A stretch of DNA of 64,000 nt from contig JBAYKX010000026.1 of the NCBI GenBank assembly GCA_041664345.1, positions 1 to 64,000 of the forward strand, given 5' to 3'. A model generated the notes under the pieces. That model saw nothing but the letters and a program-made list of their open reading frames with translations. It had not been told where the DNA came from and made no database searches. The stretch is from GWE2-40-63 sp041664345. GTDB lineage: Bacteria; Bacteroidota; Bacteroidia; Bacteroidales; SZUA-534. Each line of letters opens with the position of its first letter. The first letter of the stretch is position 1. Both the position numbers and the translations under genes were made by a program. Of the stretch, positions 35,951 through 45,018 are shown piece by piece.

Positions 35951-37489
35951 CTATTTTCTAAACATTTTTAACATCCGATAGGTAACCCAAAAGCCACCCA
36001 CTATATTGATACTTGCAACCAAAACAGCAATAAATGCCAGAATGGTCATAGGATTTGAAATATCTGATTGTATCTGCAACAAACCCCCAATAATTATTAT
36101 ACCACTTATTGCATTGGTTACTGACATTAAAGGAGTATGTAAAGAATGCGATACATTCCAAATTACCTGCCAGCCTACAAAAACCGCCAAAACAAAAACC
36201 GTAAAATGTCCTAAAAAAGCAGTCGGCGCCACTTGCCCCAATCCCAATAGCGACAGACCAATCACGATAAGCCAAATCACGGTGGAACGAGCCTGTTTTT
36301 TTGCTAATTGAACGGAAGCCTCTTTTTTAGATTCAGCTGTTTCTTTTGGTTTTGTTTCTTTTTTAGCAACTCTTACAGGAAGTGGTTCCGGTGGCCAATT
36401 GATGGTGCCGTTGTAAGTAACCATAGCCCTTTTTACCACATCGTCGTTCATGTCAATTTTGAAGTTTTCGGCTTTTCCCATATCGTCAAGCAAATGACAA
36501 AGGTTATTGCCATATAATTGACTGGCTTGGGTAGGTAATTGGTTCAATTTACCTACAATAATAACTCCATTTGGAGTGGTATAAATTTCATTGGGCTTGG
36601 TTAACGTGCAATTTCCACCTGATGATGCTGCCAAATCAACAATGACCGAACCCGGCTTCATGGCTTCCACATGATAATCAAACAGCAGTTTTGGAGCTTC
36701 ACGTCCCGGTATTTGTGCGGTGGTGATTATAATGTCCACCTCTTTTGCCTGTTCCTTAAAAAGCTTCATTTCAGCCTCTATAAAAGCCGGGCTCATGGTT
36801 TTTGAATAGCCGGAATCCGTAGCACCATCTTCATCTAAATTGATGGTCAGGAATTGGGCCCCCATGCTGCTGATTTGCTCGGCAACCTCTTTGCGGGTAT
36901 CAAAAGCCAACACAATGGCGCCCAACGATTTGGCCGTGCCAATTGCCGCTAAACCGGCAACTCCGGCTCCAATAACCAATACTTTTGCAGGTTCCACTTT
37001 TCCGGCAGCCGTTATTTGACCGTTCAGGAATCGCCCAAAATAATTGGCGGCTTCAATCACTGACCTATAACCTGCTATATTTGCCATGGAGGACAATACA
37101 TCCAACTTTTGTGCCCTCGAAATACGGGGAACGGCATCCATCGCAATGGCATTTATCTTTTTATCAGCAAGCTTTTGCAACAGCTCGGGATTTTGAGCTG
37201 GCCAAAGATAGCTGAGAGTAACGGTTTCCGGACTCATTAAATCAATCTCATCGAAAGTAGGAGCCATCACTTTTAAAATGATATTCGAGGAATGGTACAA
37301 TTCTTTTGCTGAGTTACTGATTCTAGCACCTGCCGCAATATAAGCTGTATCAGAATAGCTCGAACGCTCCCCTGCTCCCCGTTCAATCAAAACCTCAAAT
37401 CCTTGTTTAACTAACCGCTTAGTAGTATTGGGAGTGGCTGCAACCCTCTGTTCATCGTGCGATAATTCTTTTGGAATGCCAACTATCAT
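35951..37489 (-). CDS. pntA: NAD(P) transhydrogenase subunit alpha
   Basis: A 512-residue alpha subunit in the fused form. Residues 1-370 are the NAD(H)-binding domain I (start MIVGIPKELSHDEQRVAATP; Rossmann GAGVAGLAAIGTAKSLGA; RQD-loop-type region QIPGREAPKLL). After a lysine-rich linker, about four membrane helices (residues 405-512) form the part that is a separate PntAB subunit in some bacteria. It forms an operon with pntB. Confidence 0.97.
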   Translation of the reverse strand: MIVGIPKELSHDEQRVAATPNTTKRLVKQGFEVLIERGAGERSSYSDTAYIAAGARISNSAKELYHSSNIILKVMAPTFDEIDLMSPETVTLSYLWPAQNPELLQKLADKKINAIAMDAVPRISRAQKLDVLSSMANIAGYRSVIEAANYFGRFLNGQITAAGKVEPAKVLVIGAGVAGLAAIGTAKSLGAIVLAFDTRKEVAEQISSMGAQFLTINLDEDGATDSGYSKTMSPAFIEAEMKLFKEQAKEVDIIITTAQIPGREAPKLLFDYHVEAMKPGSVIVDLAASSGGNCTLTKPNEIYTTPNGVIIVGKLNQLPTQASQLYGNNLCHLLDDMGKAENFKIDMNDDVVKRAMVTYNGTINWPPEPLPVRVAKKETKPKETAESKKEASVQLAKKQARSTVIWLIVIGLSLLGLGQVAPTAFLGHFTVFVLAVFVGWQVIWNVSHSLHTPLMSVTNAISGIIIIGGLLQIQSDISNPMTILAFIAVLVASINIVGGFWVTYRMLKMFRK

Positions 37490-37563
37490 AAAAAATATAT
37501 TAATTTAACTAAAAACAATTTTTATGGTGCAAATTCTTTTCTAATTTCTCCAATAATACCATT

Positions 37564-38196
37564 TTATAAAAAAAAGAAATTAACTACTGCCGCAATTGAT
37601 AGTATTATAATAATTATTCCACTTATACGATTCATTATAAATATATTTCGCAATCGAAATCTTTTTCGAAAGATATTTACAACATACGTCAGCAAAAACC
37701 ACCAAAATGATGCCCCTGCAAAGATTCCTGCTACCAATAACAAATTATTACGTTGACTGTCAACATCGGTAAGTAGCCCCATCATGGTAAATGCGGCTCC
37801 AAAAAAGATAATAGTCAATGGATTTGAAATGGTTAAAAAAAATACTGATATATAATCCTTTAAAGCTCCTTTTTTCTTTCCGCTGGATCGATGATACCTG
37901 TACTGCTTAATTGGATTATTAAATACCATTCGGAACCCCATAAATATCAATACCATAATTCCTATTACTTGAAATAGCATCTGGTTTTTTGACAAAAAAT
38001 TAGTAATAAAAGTTACGCCAAAAGCAGCAAGAATGGCATAAAATGTATCGGCTGTAGCGGCGCCTAAGCCTGATAAAAAACCAAGGAAGTGACCCTTATT
38101 CACCGTTTTTTGAACGCATATTACACCGATAGGTCCCATAGGAGCAGAAACAATTATACCAACCAGTAAGCCTTTTAGGAAAAACTCAATATTCAT
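37564..38196 (-). CDS. LysE/RhtB-family amino acid exporter
   Basis: A 210-residue inner-membrane protein with about six helices. It shows the family N-terminus GIIVSAPMGPIGVICVQKTV and the central SNPLTIIFFGAAF motif. The substrate cannot be predicted. It is transcribed divergently from the gene at 38320; a 12 bp inverted repeat lies between them. Confidence 0.88.
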   Translation of the reverse strand: MNIEFFLKGLLVGIIVSAPMGPIGVICVQKTVNKGHFLGFLSGLGAATADTFYAILAAFGVTFITNFLSKNQMLFQVIGIMVLIFMGFRMVFNNPIKQYRYHRSSGKKKGALKDYISVFFLTISNPLTIIFFGAAFTMMGLLTDVDSQRNNLLLVAGIFAGASFWWFLLTYVVNIFRKRFRLRNIFIMNRISGIIIIILSIAAVVNFFFL

Positions 38197-38225
38197 TCCA
38201 AGTAGTGAATTCTTGATTTATCAAT

Positions 38226-38301
38226 ACGCCAAAAGTATAAATTTTTAACAAATTAACTACCCAAACTAAAAGTAATCTCTACTTTTGGCGTTGTAATTTT
38301 G
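38226..38301. promoter_or_regulatory. divergent promoter region with inverted -7 boxes
   Basis: ACGCCAAAAGTA (38226-38237) and its exact complement TACTTTTGGCGT (38280-38291) are separated by 42 bp. Each arm contains a TACTTTTG box matching TAnnTTTG, one pointing at the LysE gene and one at the gene at 38320. A further TAATTTTG is at 38294-38301. No clear -33 boxes were found. The symmetry could also be an operator shared by the two genes. Confidence 0.5.
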
Positions 38302-38319
38302 AACTAATCGGCACCATAG

Positions 38320-39087
38320 ATGAACCAAATAAGGGAGTTTTTAGATGAAAAACTAATTCAATACAATTCGGTTTCGTTTATTGAAAACGATCCTATTTCT
38401 ATTCCTCATTCTTTTACCGATAAAGAAGATATTGAAATTGCAGGGTTCTTTGCGGCAACTTTTGCTTGGGGAAATCGCAAATCAATTATAAAAACCTCGT
38501 TTCGATTAATGCAATGGATGGATAATCAACCGTTTGATTTTATTATGAATGCCAGCTTAAAAGAAATTGAAACTCTAAGTCGTTTTAAATATCGAACTTT
38601 TGATGCCATTGATTGCCAATTTTTTATCAATTCCCTCCGAAATATTTATAAAAACCACCAAGGTATGGAAGCCGTTTTTACGAATGGATTTGAACAAAAT
38701 CATGATATTAAAGGAGCCATTATATATTTTAAGAATACTTTTTTTTCCATTCCTTTTCCAAATAGAACTACAAAACATGTGGCAAATCCAGCCACCGGAT
38801 CTGCGGCAAAAAGAATAAACATGTATTTGAGGTGGATGGTACGAAACGATGATAAATTGGTTGATTTTGGAATTTGGAGAAAAATTCCGATGCATGCATT
38901 AATAATTCCATTAGACCTTCATAGTGGAAATTCAGCACGCCAATTGGGTTTATTGAACCGATCGCAAAACGATTGGAAAGCCGCCATTGAATTGACTTTG
39001 CAACTCAAACTATTTGACGCTGAAGATCCAGTGAAATATGATTTTGCCCTATTTGGCCTAGGTGTTAATAAAGATGCATTTAAATGA
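38320..39087 (+). CDS. TIGR02757 family protein (DUF2400)
   Basis: A 255-residue protein of the DUF2400/TIGR02757 family. The N-terminal part has AGFFAATFAWGNRKSIIKTS; near the C-terminal half, the KRINMYLRWMVRNDD and HALIIPLDLHSGNSARQLGL motifs resemble a helix-hairpin-helix DNA glycosylase-like fold. Its function is not established. It overlaps the next gene by four bases (ATGA, 39084-39087), so the two are translationally coupled. Confidence 0.85.
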   Translation: MNQIREFLDEKLIQYNSVSFIENDPISIPHSFTDKEDIEIAGFFAATFAWGNRKSIIKTSFRLMQWMDNQPFDFIMNASLKEIETLSRFKYRTFDAIDCQFFINSLRNIYKNHQGMEAVFTNGFEQNHDIKGAIIYFKNTFFSIPFPNRTTKHVANPATGSAAKRINMYLRWMVRNDDKLVDFGIWRKIPMHALIIPLDLHSGNSARQLGLLNRSQNDWKAAIELTLQLKLFDAEDPVKYDFALFGLGVNKDAFK

Positions 39088-39797
39088 AACATTCATCGTT
39101 TCAATTCAAGCAATTTAGCATAGCTCAGCAAAAATCGGCTATGAAAGTTGGTACTGATGGCGTTCTTTTAGGTGCTCTGGCAAAAGGAGAGCAAGCAAAT
39201 TATGTGCTAGATATAGGAACGGGAACAGGTGTTATCGCTATTATGATAGCCCAACGGTTTTCAGGTATTATTGATGCGGTTGAAATTGATTTAGATGCTG
39301 CCAATGAAGCTATGGAAAATGCAAAAAATTGTCCCTGGAACAACCGAATCCATATTATTCATACTTCGTTTCAGGAATATAGTAAGATTTGTAAGAAAAA
39401 GTACGCGTTGATAGTCTCAAATCCGCCCTATTTTAAGAACTCACTGAAATCAAGTGACTTAACAAAAAATAAAGCACGGCACAATGATTCGTTACCTATT
39501 TCATCTCTCTTTAAGGGTGTGAGCTGCCTACTTTCGCCAGAAGGAATTTTTCAACTAATTATTCCTGCTGAACATACTACGGAATATATTGAAGCTGCTT
39601 TAACTTACCGTTTGTTTTGTTACAAAATAGTTTGGATAAAACCAACTCCAGAGAAAAATCCCAAACGGGCGGTATTAGCGTTTAGTATATTCCAAAATAA
39701 GCGAAATGAGTTTTCACTGGTAATTGAACAGGGTGGCAGGCACCAATATTCCGAGGAATATCAGAGATTAACAAATGGTTTTTATCTGGCGTTTTGA
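39084..39797 (+). CDS. tRNA1(Val) adenine-N6 methyltransferase-like protein
   Basis: A 237-residue class I SAM-dependent methyltransferase. The SAM-binding motif is VLDIGTGTGVIAIM and the adenine-N6 catalytic motif is SNPPYFKNS. The N-terminal FKQFSIAQQKSAMKVGTDG matches the TrmN6/YfiC group, which modifies A37 of tRNA1(Val) in E. coli. The exact tRNA target here is inferred from the family. Confidence 0.88.
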   Translation: MKHSSFQFKQFSIAQQKSAMKVGTDGVLLGALAKGEQANYVLDIGTGTGVIAIMIAQRFSGIIDAVEIDLDAANEAMENAKNCPWNNRIHIIHTSFQEYSKICKKKYALIVSNPPYFKNSLKSSDLTKNKARHNDSLPISSLFKGVSCLLSPEGIFQLIIPAEHTTEYIEAALTYRLFCYKIVWIKPTPEKNPKRAVLAFSIFQNKRNEFSLVIEQGGRHQYSEEYQRLTNGFYLAF

Positions 39798-39862
39798 CCG
39801 GAAATAGTTCAACGAGAGAGTGGGTCACACTAGGCAATGCATGTTGCTTAAACCTCTATTTA

Positions 39863-40321
39863 TTACCTGCTATTTTTATTGTCCTTTTTTGTTCGGTATT
39901 TTAATAATTCATCTGTAGTAATCACATTCGTAAAACCATTCTTTAATAAGCCTTTAATCAAAATCTTATCTCCTGTCCACAGCTTACACCTTAAATGTTT
40001 ACAAAGTGCAACAAATGCAATATCGTCAATATCAACTCCTTTAACCAAGTTATATGCTATTTTCCAATTGTTTTCAGAAATCTGTTCTTCAGAAATGAAT
40101 TCAATCTCTTTTGTCACATAATACTCAGTATCAAAAATCATCTCTGTTGGCTGTTTGGAAATCTGAGATAATTTATCGTAATGATTTCTTATTTCAAGTC
40201 GCAAGTAATCAGCAGAATAGAAGTTAATTATTTTTTGAGAGTTAAGAAGTAGGTCTCCAATCTTGCCATTGGAATTTAAGATTGCACTAAAAACAATATT
40301 CGTATCAACAACAACTCTCAT
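39863..40321 (-). CDS. PIN-domain toxin of a toxin-antitoxin pair
   Basis: A 152-residue PIN-domain ribonuclease. The first metal-binding aspartate is in MRVVVDTNIVFSAIL; later acidic residues are in KGVDIDDIAFVALCKHL and CKLWTGDKIL. It belongs to the 'putative toxin component, PIN family' group (COG1569). The gene overlaps its partner upstream by four bases. Confidence 0.85.
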   Translation of the reverse strand: MRVVVDTNIVFSAILNSNGKIGDLLLNSQKIINFYSADYLRLEIRNHYDKLSQISKQPTEMIFDTEYYVTKEIEFISEEQISENNWKIAYNLVKGVDIDDIAFVALCKHLRCKLWTGDKILIKGLLKNGFTNVITTDELLKYRTKKDNKNSR

Positions 40322-40524
40322 TCTGAGATAAATCGATGTTTATTTTTGTTCCACCAATTTTTATTTACTGCTCTCGCAAGTTCATCAATGTCTGATTGTT
40401 TTGCTTTACTTGAAGATGTCAATTCTTGATATTTTAAATAATCCATAAGACGTTGTAATCCAAAAGTATTAATCTTAGACGATACTCTTATTACAATCTC
40501 TGACTTAGTTCTCTCTATCAACAT
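40318..40524 (-). CDS. antitoxin partner of PIN toxin
   Basis: A small 68-residue protein (MLIERTKSEIVIRVSSKI start). The ATG at 40524 is preferred over a GTG six codons earlier. The C-terminal half is charged and tryptophan-rich (NWWNKNKHRFISE), likely to wrap the toxin. It overlaps the PIN gene by ATGA, as is typical of such pairs. No known antitoxin family was recognised with certainty. Confidence 0.75.
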   Translation of the reverse strand: MLIERTKSEIVIRVSSKINTFGLQRLMDYLKYQELTSSSKAKQSDIDELARAVNKNWWNKNKHRFISE

Positions 40525-40595
40525 AAAACAAAAATTAATCACAATGAATTATTGCCAAAATTAATATAAAATACCTAACTAAAAAAAATACTGAT

Positions 40596-40778
40596 TTACA
40601 CTCTTTTGAGTACGGTAAATCTATTGGAAAAATGAATCTTTTCATAATTATCTATCAATAATGATAATAAGTCCAATTCATGTCCTTCTGTCGTTTCGGG
40701 TTTCGCACCATATATAACTTCAAGTCTTTTTAGTGCTCCCTTATATTCCTCTTGGTTCTTTATTACTTTATGTTCCAT
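40596..40778 (-). pseudogene. truncated HigA-like antitoxin remnant
   Basis: Sixty codons whose first 47 resemble the N-terminus of HigA-type antitoxins (EEYKGALKRLEVIYGAKPE, GHELDLLSLLIDNYEKIHF). The frame then diverges. Removing one T from the run near 40625 would continue as PIDLP, the next family motif, before similarity ends. The helix-turn-helix is missing and there is no HigB next to it, so this looks like a decayed module. Confidence 0.6.
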
Positions 40779-41032
40779 AATCTAAATTGTCACCACCTTT
40801 ACCTTATCATAGGCTCCATTTGTACCAATGAACCTAATCCAAATAATACCAAATTTGTAATTAATCATTACTGTCAACCGATATGAGTAACCTCTACAAT
40901 GCTGCTACGGAGGAGGTAGTTGGAAGTCGGAAGATCGTGGTTTTTTGCAAAACCGAAGTTCTAAAGAACTAGATTGAAGCTATATCCAGCTCCTTCTAGC
41001 TTCTAATCTCTGTTTTATATTAAAGAATCTTT
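40779..41032. other. gene-free intergenic region
   Basis: 254 bp with no recognisable gene. A small hairpin GTTTTTTGCAAAAC lies near 40940. Nothing else is recognised. Confidence 0.4.
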
Positions 41033-42238
41033 TTACAAATCGGTATAAAGAAAGTTATTGTAAGGATATCTTTTGGAATGAATTTCACGAACTTTATCAT
41101 AAATAAGCTTTCGGAACTCCTCAACATTTAGTTTTTCTTTAGCCGATATAAAAATACAGGGCAGGTTATTTTTTGCCATCCATGAGTTTTTCAATTCTTC
41201 CAATGTCAAGTTTCCCTGCAATTTTGGGGTTAAATCATCAGCATCTTTCGGAATGTATGAATAGGCATCTACTTTATTGAAAATAAGGTAGGTTGGTTTA
41301 TCGGTGGGATCAATCTCAAAAAGGGTTTGTTTTACCACTGCAATTTGTTCTTCAAAGGTAGCATGTGAAATATCTACCACATGCAATAGAATATCAGCTT
41401 CCCGAACTTCATCAAGGGTCGATTTGAAGGATTCGACCAAATCATGAGGCAATTTTCGGATAAAACCCACCGTGTCGGAAAGTAAAAAAGGAAGGTTCCC
41501 AATAACTACTTTTCGAACAGTAGTATCTAAAGTTGCAAATAATTTATTTTCAGCAAATACTTCCGATTTGCTCAACAGATTCATAATGGTTGACTTTCCA
41601 ACATTGGTATAGCCTACCAATGCCACCCTAACCATTTCTCCACGGTTCTTCCGTTGTGTAGCCATTTGTTGGTCAATTTTCAAAAGCTGATCCTTCAATC
41701 GTGATATTTTATCACGGATAATGCGGCGGTCAGTTTCAATTTCAGTTTCACCCGGTCCACGCATTCCAATACCTCCCTTTTGACGCTCCAAGTGAGTCCA
41801 TAAGCGGGTAAGCCGGGGAAGTAAGTATTGATATTGAGCCAATTCCACCTGAACTCGGGCATGCGCGGTTTGGGCACGCTGAGCAAAAATATCAAGGATC
41901 AAGTTTGTTCTATCAAGCACCCGGGGATTAACTATTTTTTCAATATTCCGGAGCTGTGAAGGCGATAATTCATCATCAAAAATTAACAAATTGATTTCAT
42001 GTTCTTCTAAGTATTGGGCAATTTCATTAATTTTGCCGGTGCCCACAAATGTTTTTGGATTAGGTTTTTCCAATTTTTGGACAAACCTTCGAACAGGCAA
42101 AGCACCAGCTGTTTCAGTTAAAAAAGCCAGTTCATCAAGATACTCTTCCACTTGTCTTTCATCTTGACCTTGATTGATAACTCCAACTAATACGGCTTTA
42201 TCAATTTGATTTTCTGTACTGTAAGATGGTTGTCCCAT
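41033..42238 (-). CDS. hflX: GTPase HflX
   Basis: A 401-residue ribosome-associated GTPase involved in splitting stalled or stressed ribosomes. It has an N-terminal HflX domain (LDRTNLILDIFAQRAQTAHA), the glycine-rich linker GIGMRGPGETEIETDRR (157-172), then the G domain with G1 GYTNVGKS (209-216), DTVGFI and NKVD. It is a single gene; no hfq or miaA is adjacent. Confidence 0.95.
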   Translation of the reverse strand: MGQPSYSTENQIDKAVLVGVINQGQDERQVEEYLDELAFLTETAGALPVRRFVQKLEKPNPKTFVGTGKINEIAQYLEEHEINLLIFDDELSPSQLRNIEKIVNPRVLDRTNLILDIFAQRAQTAHARVQVELAQYQYLLPRLTRLWTHLERQKGGIGMRGPGETEIETDRRIIRDKISRLKDQLLKIDQQMATQRKNRGEMVRVALVGYTNVGKSTIMNLLSKSEVFAENKLFATLDTTVRKVVIGNLPFLLSDTVGFIRKLPHDLVESFKSTLDEVREADILLHVVDISHATFEEQIAVVKQTLFEIDPTDKPTYLIFNKVDAYSYIPKDADDLTPKLQGNLTLEELKNSWMAKNNLPCIFISAKEKLNVEEFRKLIYDKVREIHSKRYPYNNFLYTDL

Positions 42239-42322
42239 AATACTTATTTTTATTATTTAAAATTAAATGAATTGAGAAAAGCGCCAAAAGAACCATCCTA
42301 ATTCTACTTTATGACTCTTTTT

Positions 42323-42456
42323 TTTACCCCTCTGTCCTATCGGACATCTCCCCTGCAAGCAAGGGAGAATCCTTCGATTATAATAATCTACTAAATTTAA
42401 AATTTAGTAGCTATAAACTCCCTCCTTAAAATTAGGGCGGGTTGGGGTGGGTATAT
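42323..42456. repeat. composite intergenic repeat with several inverted repeats
   Basis: No gene lies between hflX and tonB. The stretch holds TGTCC-TATC-GGACA, CTCCC ... GGGAG near 42349-42370, and a perfect palindrome with 11 bp arms CTACTAAATTT-A-AAATTTAGTAG (42388-42410), followed by a G-rich tail GGGCGGGTTGGGGTGGG. Similar G-rich intergenic repeats occur in other Bacteroidota as far as I recall. Confidence 0.5.
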
Positions 42457-42562
42457 AAAATGAGATCAACCTTCTTTTTCCATTTTTATAGTCGTAAAGT
42501 AGAAGTATGAACTAATTTTATTAGAATACAAAGATTCAAAAATTATCGCAACCAAACCTAAT

Positions 42563-42594
42563 AAAATAAAAAAACCGCCAGAAATCTGACGGCT
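42563..42594 (-). terminator. tonB terminator
   Basis: On the minus strand CCGTCAGA-TT-TCTGGCGG (one G-T wobble) is followed by seven T and more AT. It lies 23 bp after the tonB stop. Confidence 0.7.
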
Positions 42595-42616
42595 TTAGAA
42601 ATATCGTATAAAATTC

Positions 42617-43297
42617 TTAATTCAATTGGAAGTTAATTGGCACAGTAAAAGAAACTTTTACTGGTTTTCCTCTTTGAGAGCCGGCTTTCCATTTGGGCAA
42701 ACTCTGAATAACTCGTATAGCCTCTTTATCAAGGGATGGATCAACACCACGAACTACTTTAACTTGTTCTACTTCCCCTTTTTGGTTAACCACAAATTGG
42801 ATAAATACTCTTCCTTGAATGCCATTTTCCTTGGCAATTTCAGGATAAGATACGTTTTGATTAATGTATTTACGTAACTCTAAATCACCTCCAGGAAATT
42901 CAGGCATGTTTTCTACAATAAAGAAAACTTGAGCTTCTTCTACTTCAGCTTCTTCCTCAATTTCCACAATAGTAACTTGAGTATTTGCATCCGCTTCAGT
43001 ATCTTCAATTTTCAATTCATCGTCAATTTCAACATCATCTTCCACAATATTAATTACCTCAGAAACCTTTGGAGGTTCAGGTGGTGGAGGGGGTTTAATC
43101 TCTTCTTGACGGGTAATTGGAATAATTTCTTCTTCAGCAACAATATTTTCCAATTCACCTAAATTGCTGGTTGACTTTTCTGTTTGTGTCATATTAAAAG
43201 CAAGCAACACAAATCCTAAGGCAAGAACAAAGCCTATTTGCAGAAATAAGCCGGAGTAATTTCCTAAATCAATTTTGGGATTCTTTTTAAGTTCCAT
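42617..43297 (-). CDS. tonB: TonB energy transducer
   Basis: A 226-residue inner-membrane protein that couples proton-motive force to outer-membrane receptors. One N-terminal helix (IGFVLALGFVLLAF, about residues 21-34) is followed by the proline-rich segment KPPPPPEPPKV (about 67-77), an acidic spacer, and the C-terminal TonB domain (PEFPGGDLELRKYINQNVSY ... KWKAGSQRGKPVKVSFTVPI). No exbB/exbD is adjacent. A 14-copy heptanucleotide repeat lies about 140 bp upstream. Confidence 0.95.
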   Translation of the reverse strand: MELKKNPKIDLGNYSGLFLQIGFVLALGFVLLAFNMTQTEKSTSNLGELENIVAEEEIIPITRQEEIKPPPPPEPPKVSEVINIVEDDVEIDDELKIEDTEADANTQVTIVEIEEEAEVEEAQVFFIVENMPEFPGGDLELRKYINQNVSYPEIAKENGIQGRVFIQFVVNQKGEVEQVKVVRGVDPSLDKEAIRVIQSLPKWKAGSQRGKPVKVSFTVPINFQLN

Positions 43298-43433
43298 AGT
43301 ATATAGTTTTTAACCAAATTTTTTCAAGCGCTAAAAGTACTTATTATTACAGTTATTTTCAAAATAAAAAACAGAATATTACAAAAAATATAATTCAGAT
43401 TACAAAATCAATAATTTTAATGTTATGCATTTG

Positions 43434-43531
43434 ATTATCAATTATCAATTATCAATTATCAATTATCAATTATCAATTATCAATTATCAATTATCAATTA
43501 TCAATTATCAATTATCAATTATCAATTATCA
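43434..43531. repeat. 14-copy heptanucleotide tandem repeat
   Basis: Fourteen perfect direct copies of ATTATCA (98 bp), located 43 bp after the mpl stop and 137 bp before the tonB start, so within the likely tonB leader or promoter region. Perfect repeats of this kind are prone to slippage. Nothing else is recognised in 43298-43573. Confidence 0.95.
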
Positions 43532-43573
43532 ATTTATTAGAACTATCCTTTTAAAAATACAATATCCCTATTT

Positions 43574-44941
43574 TCAATTCTTCTTTTCAATCAGTTCATT
43601 CGATATTTCGGTTAAACTAAGACCATCGAAATTTCCTGAACTCAGCCATAAGAGTACAGAGTTTTTAAATTCCATAAAAAATAGTTGTTTTTTTAGTTTT
43701 TCAGAATCTGTGAAAACTTGCAACCCCGATTTTTCGAATGCAACTTCAACCATGTCAGGCGAAATAGGCTCCAATCTTTTTAATTGAATGGCATGATTGC
43801 TATAAAATACCAAAGCCTCATCTGCTTTTTCCATGCATCCTTTGTACTGATCCAAGAATGCTTTATTCAAGCTACTGTATGTGTGCAACTCCATACAGGC
43901 AATCAGTTTTTTAGTTGGAAATTGATTTTTAACTGCCTCAATAGTAGCCTTTAGTTTTGATGGTGAATGGGCAAAATCTTGAAAAATTGTCAACTCTTTA
44001 CTTTTGTTTAAAAGTTGTAACCGTTTGCTAGCACCAGTAAACAAAGGTATTGCTTTGTAAAATTGCTCATCCGAAATGCCTAGTGCTTTGCACACGTAAT
44101 AGGCTCCTTGTATGTTTTGCAAATTATGCTCACCAAAAAAGGCAATTTCAACTTCACCATTCGGTGTAATTAAAAAGGTCTTCTCATCTGCTACTCTGTG
44201 TGGATGCGTGTTATAAGGAATAATTGTCAGATTTCGGGTGCCGCTTGATACAATATTTTGCAATTCTTTATCGGGTTCAAAATAAATTAGGGAACCCCCA
44301 TCTTGAATCAAATCAACAAAAGTGGCAAACTGCGAAATATAATTTTCAAAGGTTGGAAATACATTAATATGATCCCATGCTATTCCAGTAATAAGTCCTA
44401 TGTGGGGCTTATATAAATGAAATTTGGGTCGCAGATCAATGGGCGAAGTTAAGTACTCGTCTCCTTCAAAAACCGCTATTTTTGACGATTTTGAAAATTT
44501 AACCATGGTATCGAATCCAGCCAATTGTGCTCCAACCATATAATCGAACTCAATGGAATTTTGGTTAAGCACATGCATTACCATGGCTGTAGTGGTTGTT
44601 TTACCATGGCTTCCACCAATTACCACCCTGATTTTATTTTGTGATTGTTTGTATAAAAACTCTGGATAGGAGTAAATAGTAAGTCCCAATTTCTCCGCTT
44701 CCTTCAATTCCGGATTATCGGCTTTGGCGTGCATGCCCAAAACAATGGCATCGATGCCTGCATTGATTTTTTGAGGAAACCAACCCTGTTCCAATGGCAG
44801 TAAACCATACTTGGCTAATCGGGAACGGGATGGCTCAAACAGTTCATCATCGGAACCGGTAACGGTATCGCCTTGTTTGTGCAAAGCAATGGCCAAATTG
44901 TGCATGGCACTTCCACCAATTGCTATAAAGTGATAGTTCAT
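43574..44941 (-). CDS. mpl: UDP-N-acetylmuramate:L-Ala-gamma-D-Glu-meso-DAP ligase
   Basis: A 455-residue Mur-ligase family enzyme that attaches recycled murein tripeptide to UDP-MurNAc. It has an N-terminal Rossmann region (IAIGGSAMHNLAIALHKQG), the ATP-binding loop GGSHGKTTTT (109-118), YMVGAQLAGF, DEYLTSPIDLRPKF and the C-terminal DFAHSPSKL segment. The last residues (SLTEISNELIEKKN) fit Mpl better than MurC. It is in a cell-wall cluster with an SGNH protein and a transglycosylase. Confidence 0.93.
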   Translation of the reverse strand: MNYHFIAIGGSAMHNLAIALHKQGDTVTGSDDELFEPSRSRLAKYGLLPLEQGWFPQKINAGIDAIVLGMHAKADNPELKEAEKLGLTIYSYPEFLYKQSQNKIRVVIGGSHGKTTTTAMVMHVLNQNSIEFDYMVGAQLAGFDTMVKFSKSSKIAVFEGDEYLTSPIDLRPKFHLYKPHIGLITGIAWDHINVFPTFENYISQFATFVDLIQDGGSLIYFEPDKELQNIVSSGTRNLTIIPYNTHPHRVADEKTFLITPNGEVEIAFFGEHNLQNIQGAYYVCKALGISDEQFYKAIPLFTGASKRLQLLNKSKELTIFQDFAHSPSKLKATIEAVKNQFPTKKLIACMELHTYSSLNKAFLDQYKGCMEKADEALVFYSNHAIQLKRLEPISPDMVEVAFEKSGLQVFTDSEKLKKQLFFMEFKNSVLLWLSSGNFDGLSLTEISNELIEKKN

Positions 44942-45018
44942 ATAATTATGCTTTGATAGTAGATAAAGATAGAAAATTGGTTCATGAAACTAGGTGTTCG
45001 TAATTTACTTTTCCGTAA

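Noticed and set aside
43434..43531. CRISPR array
   Set aside because: The repeat has a 7 bp unit with no spacers and no cas genes nearby; it is a simple tandem repeat.
43425..43787. Plus-strand reading frame of 120 codons across the heptanucleotide repeat
   Set aside because: Its first half is just the translated repeat (INYQLSI-type) and its second half lies antisense to mpl; it is not a gene.
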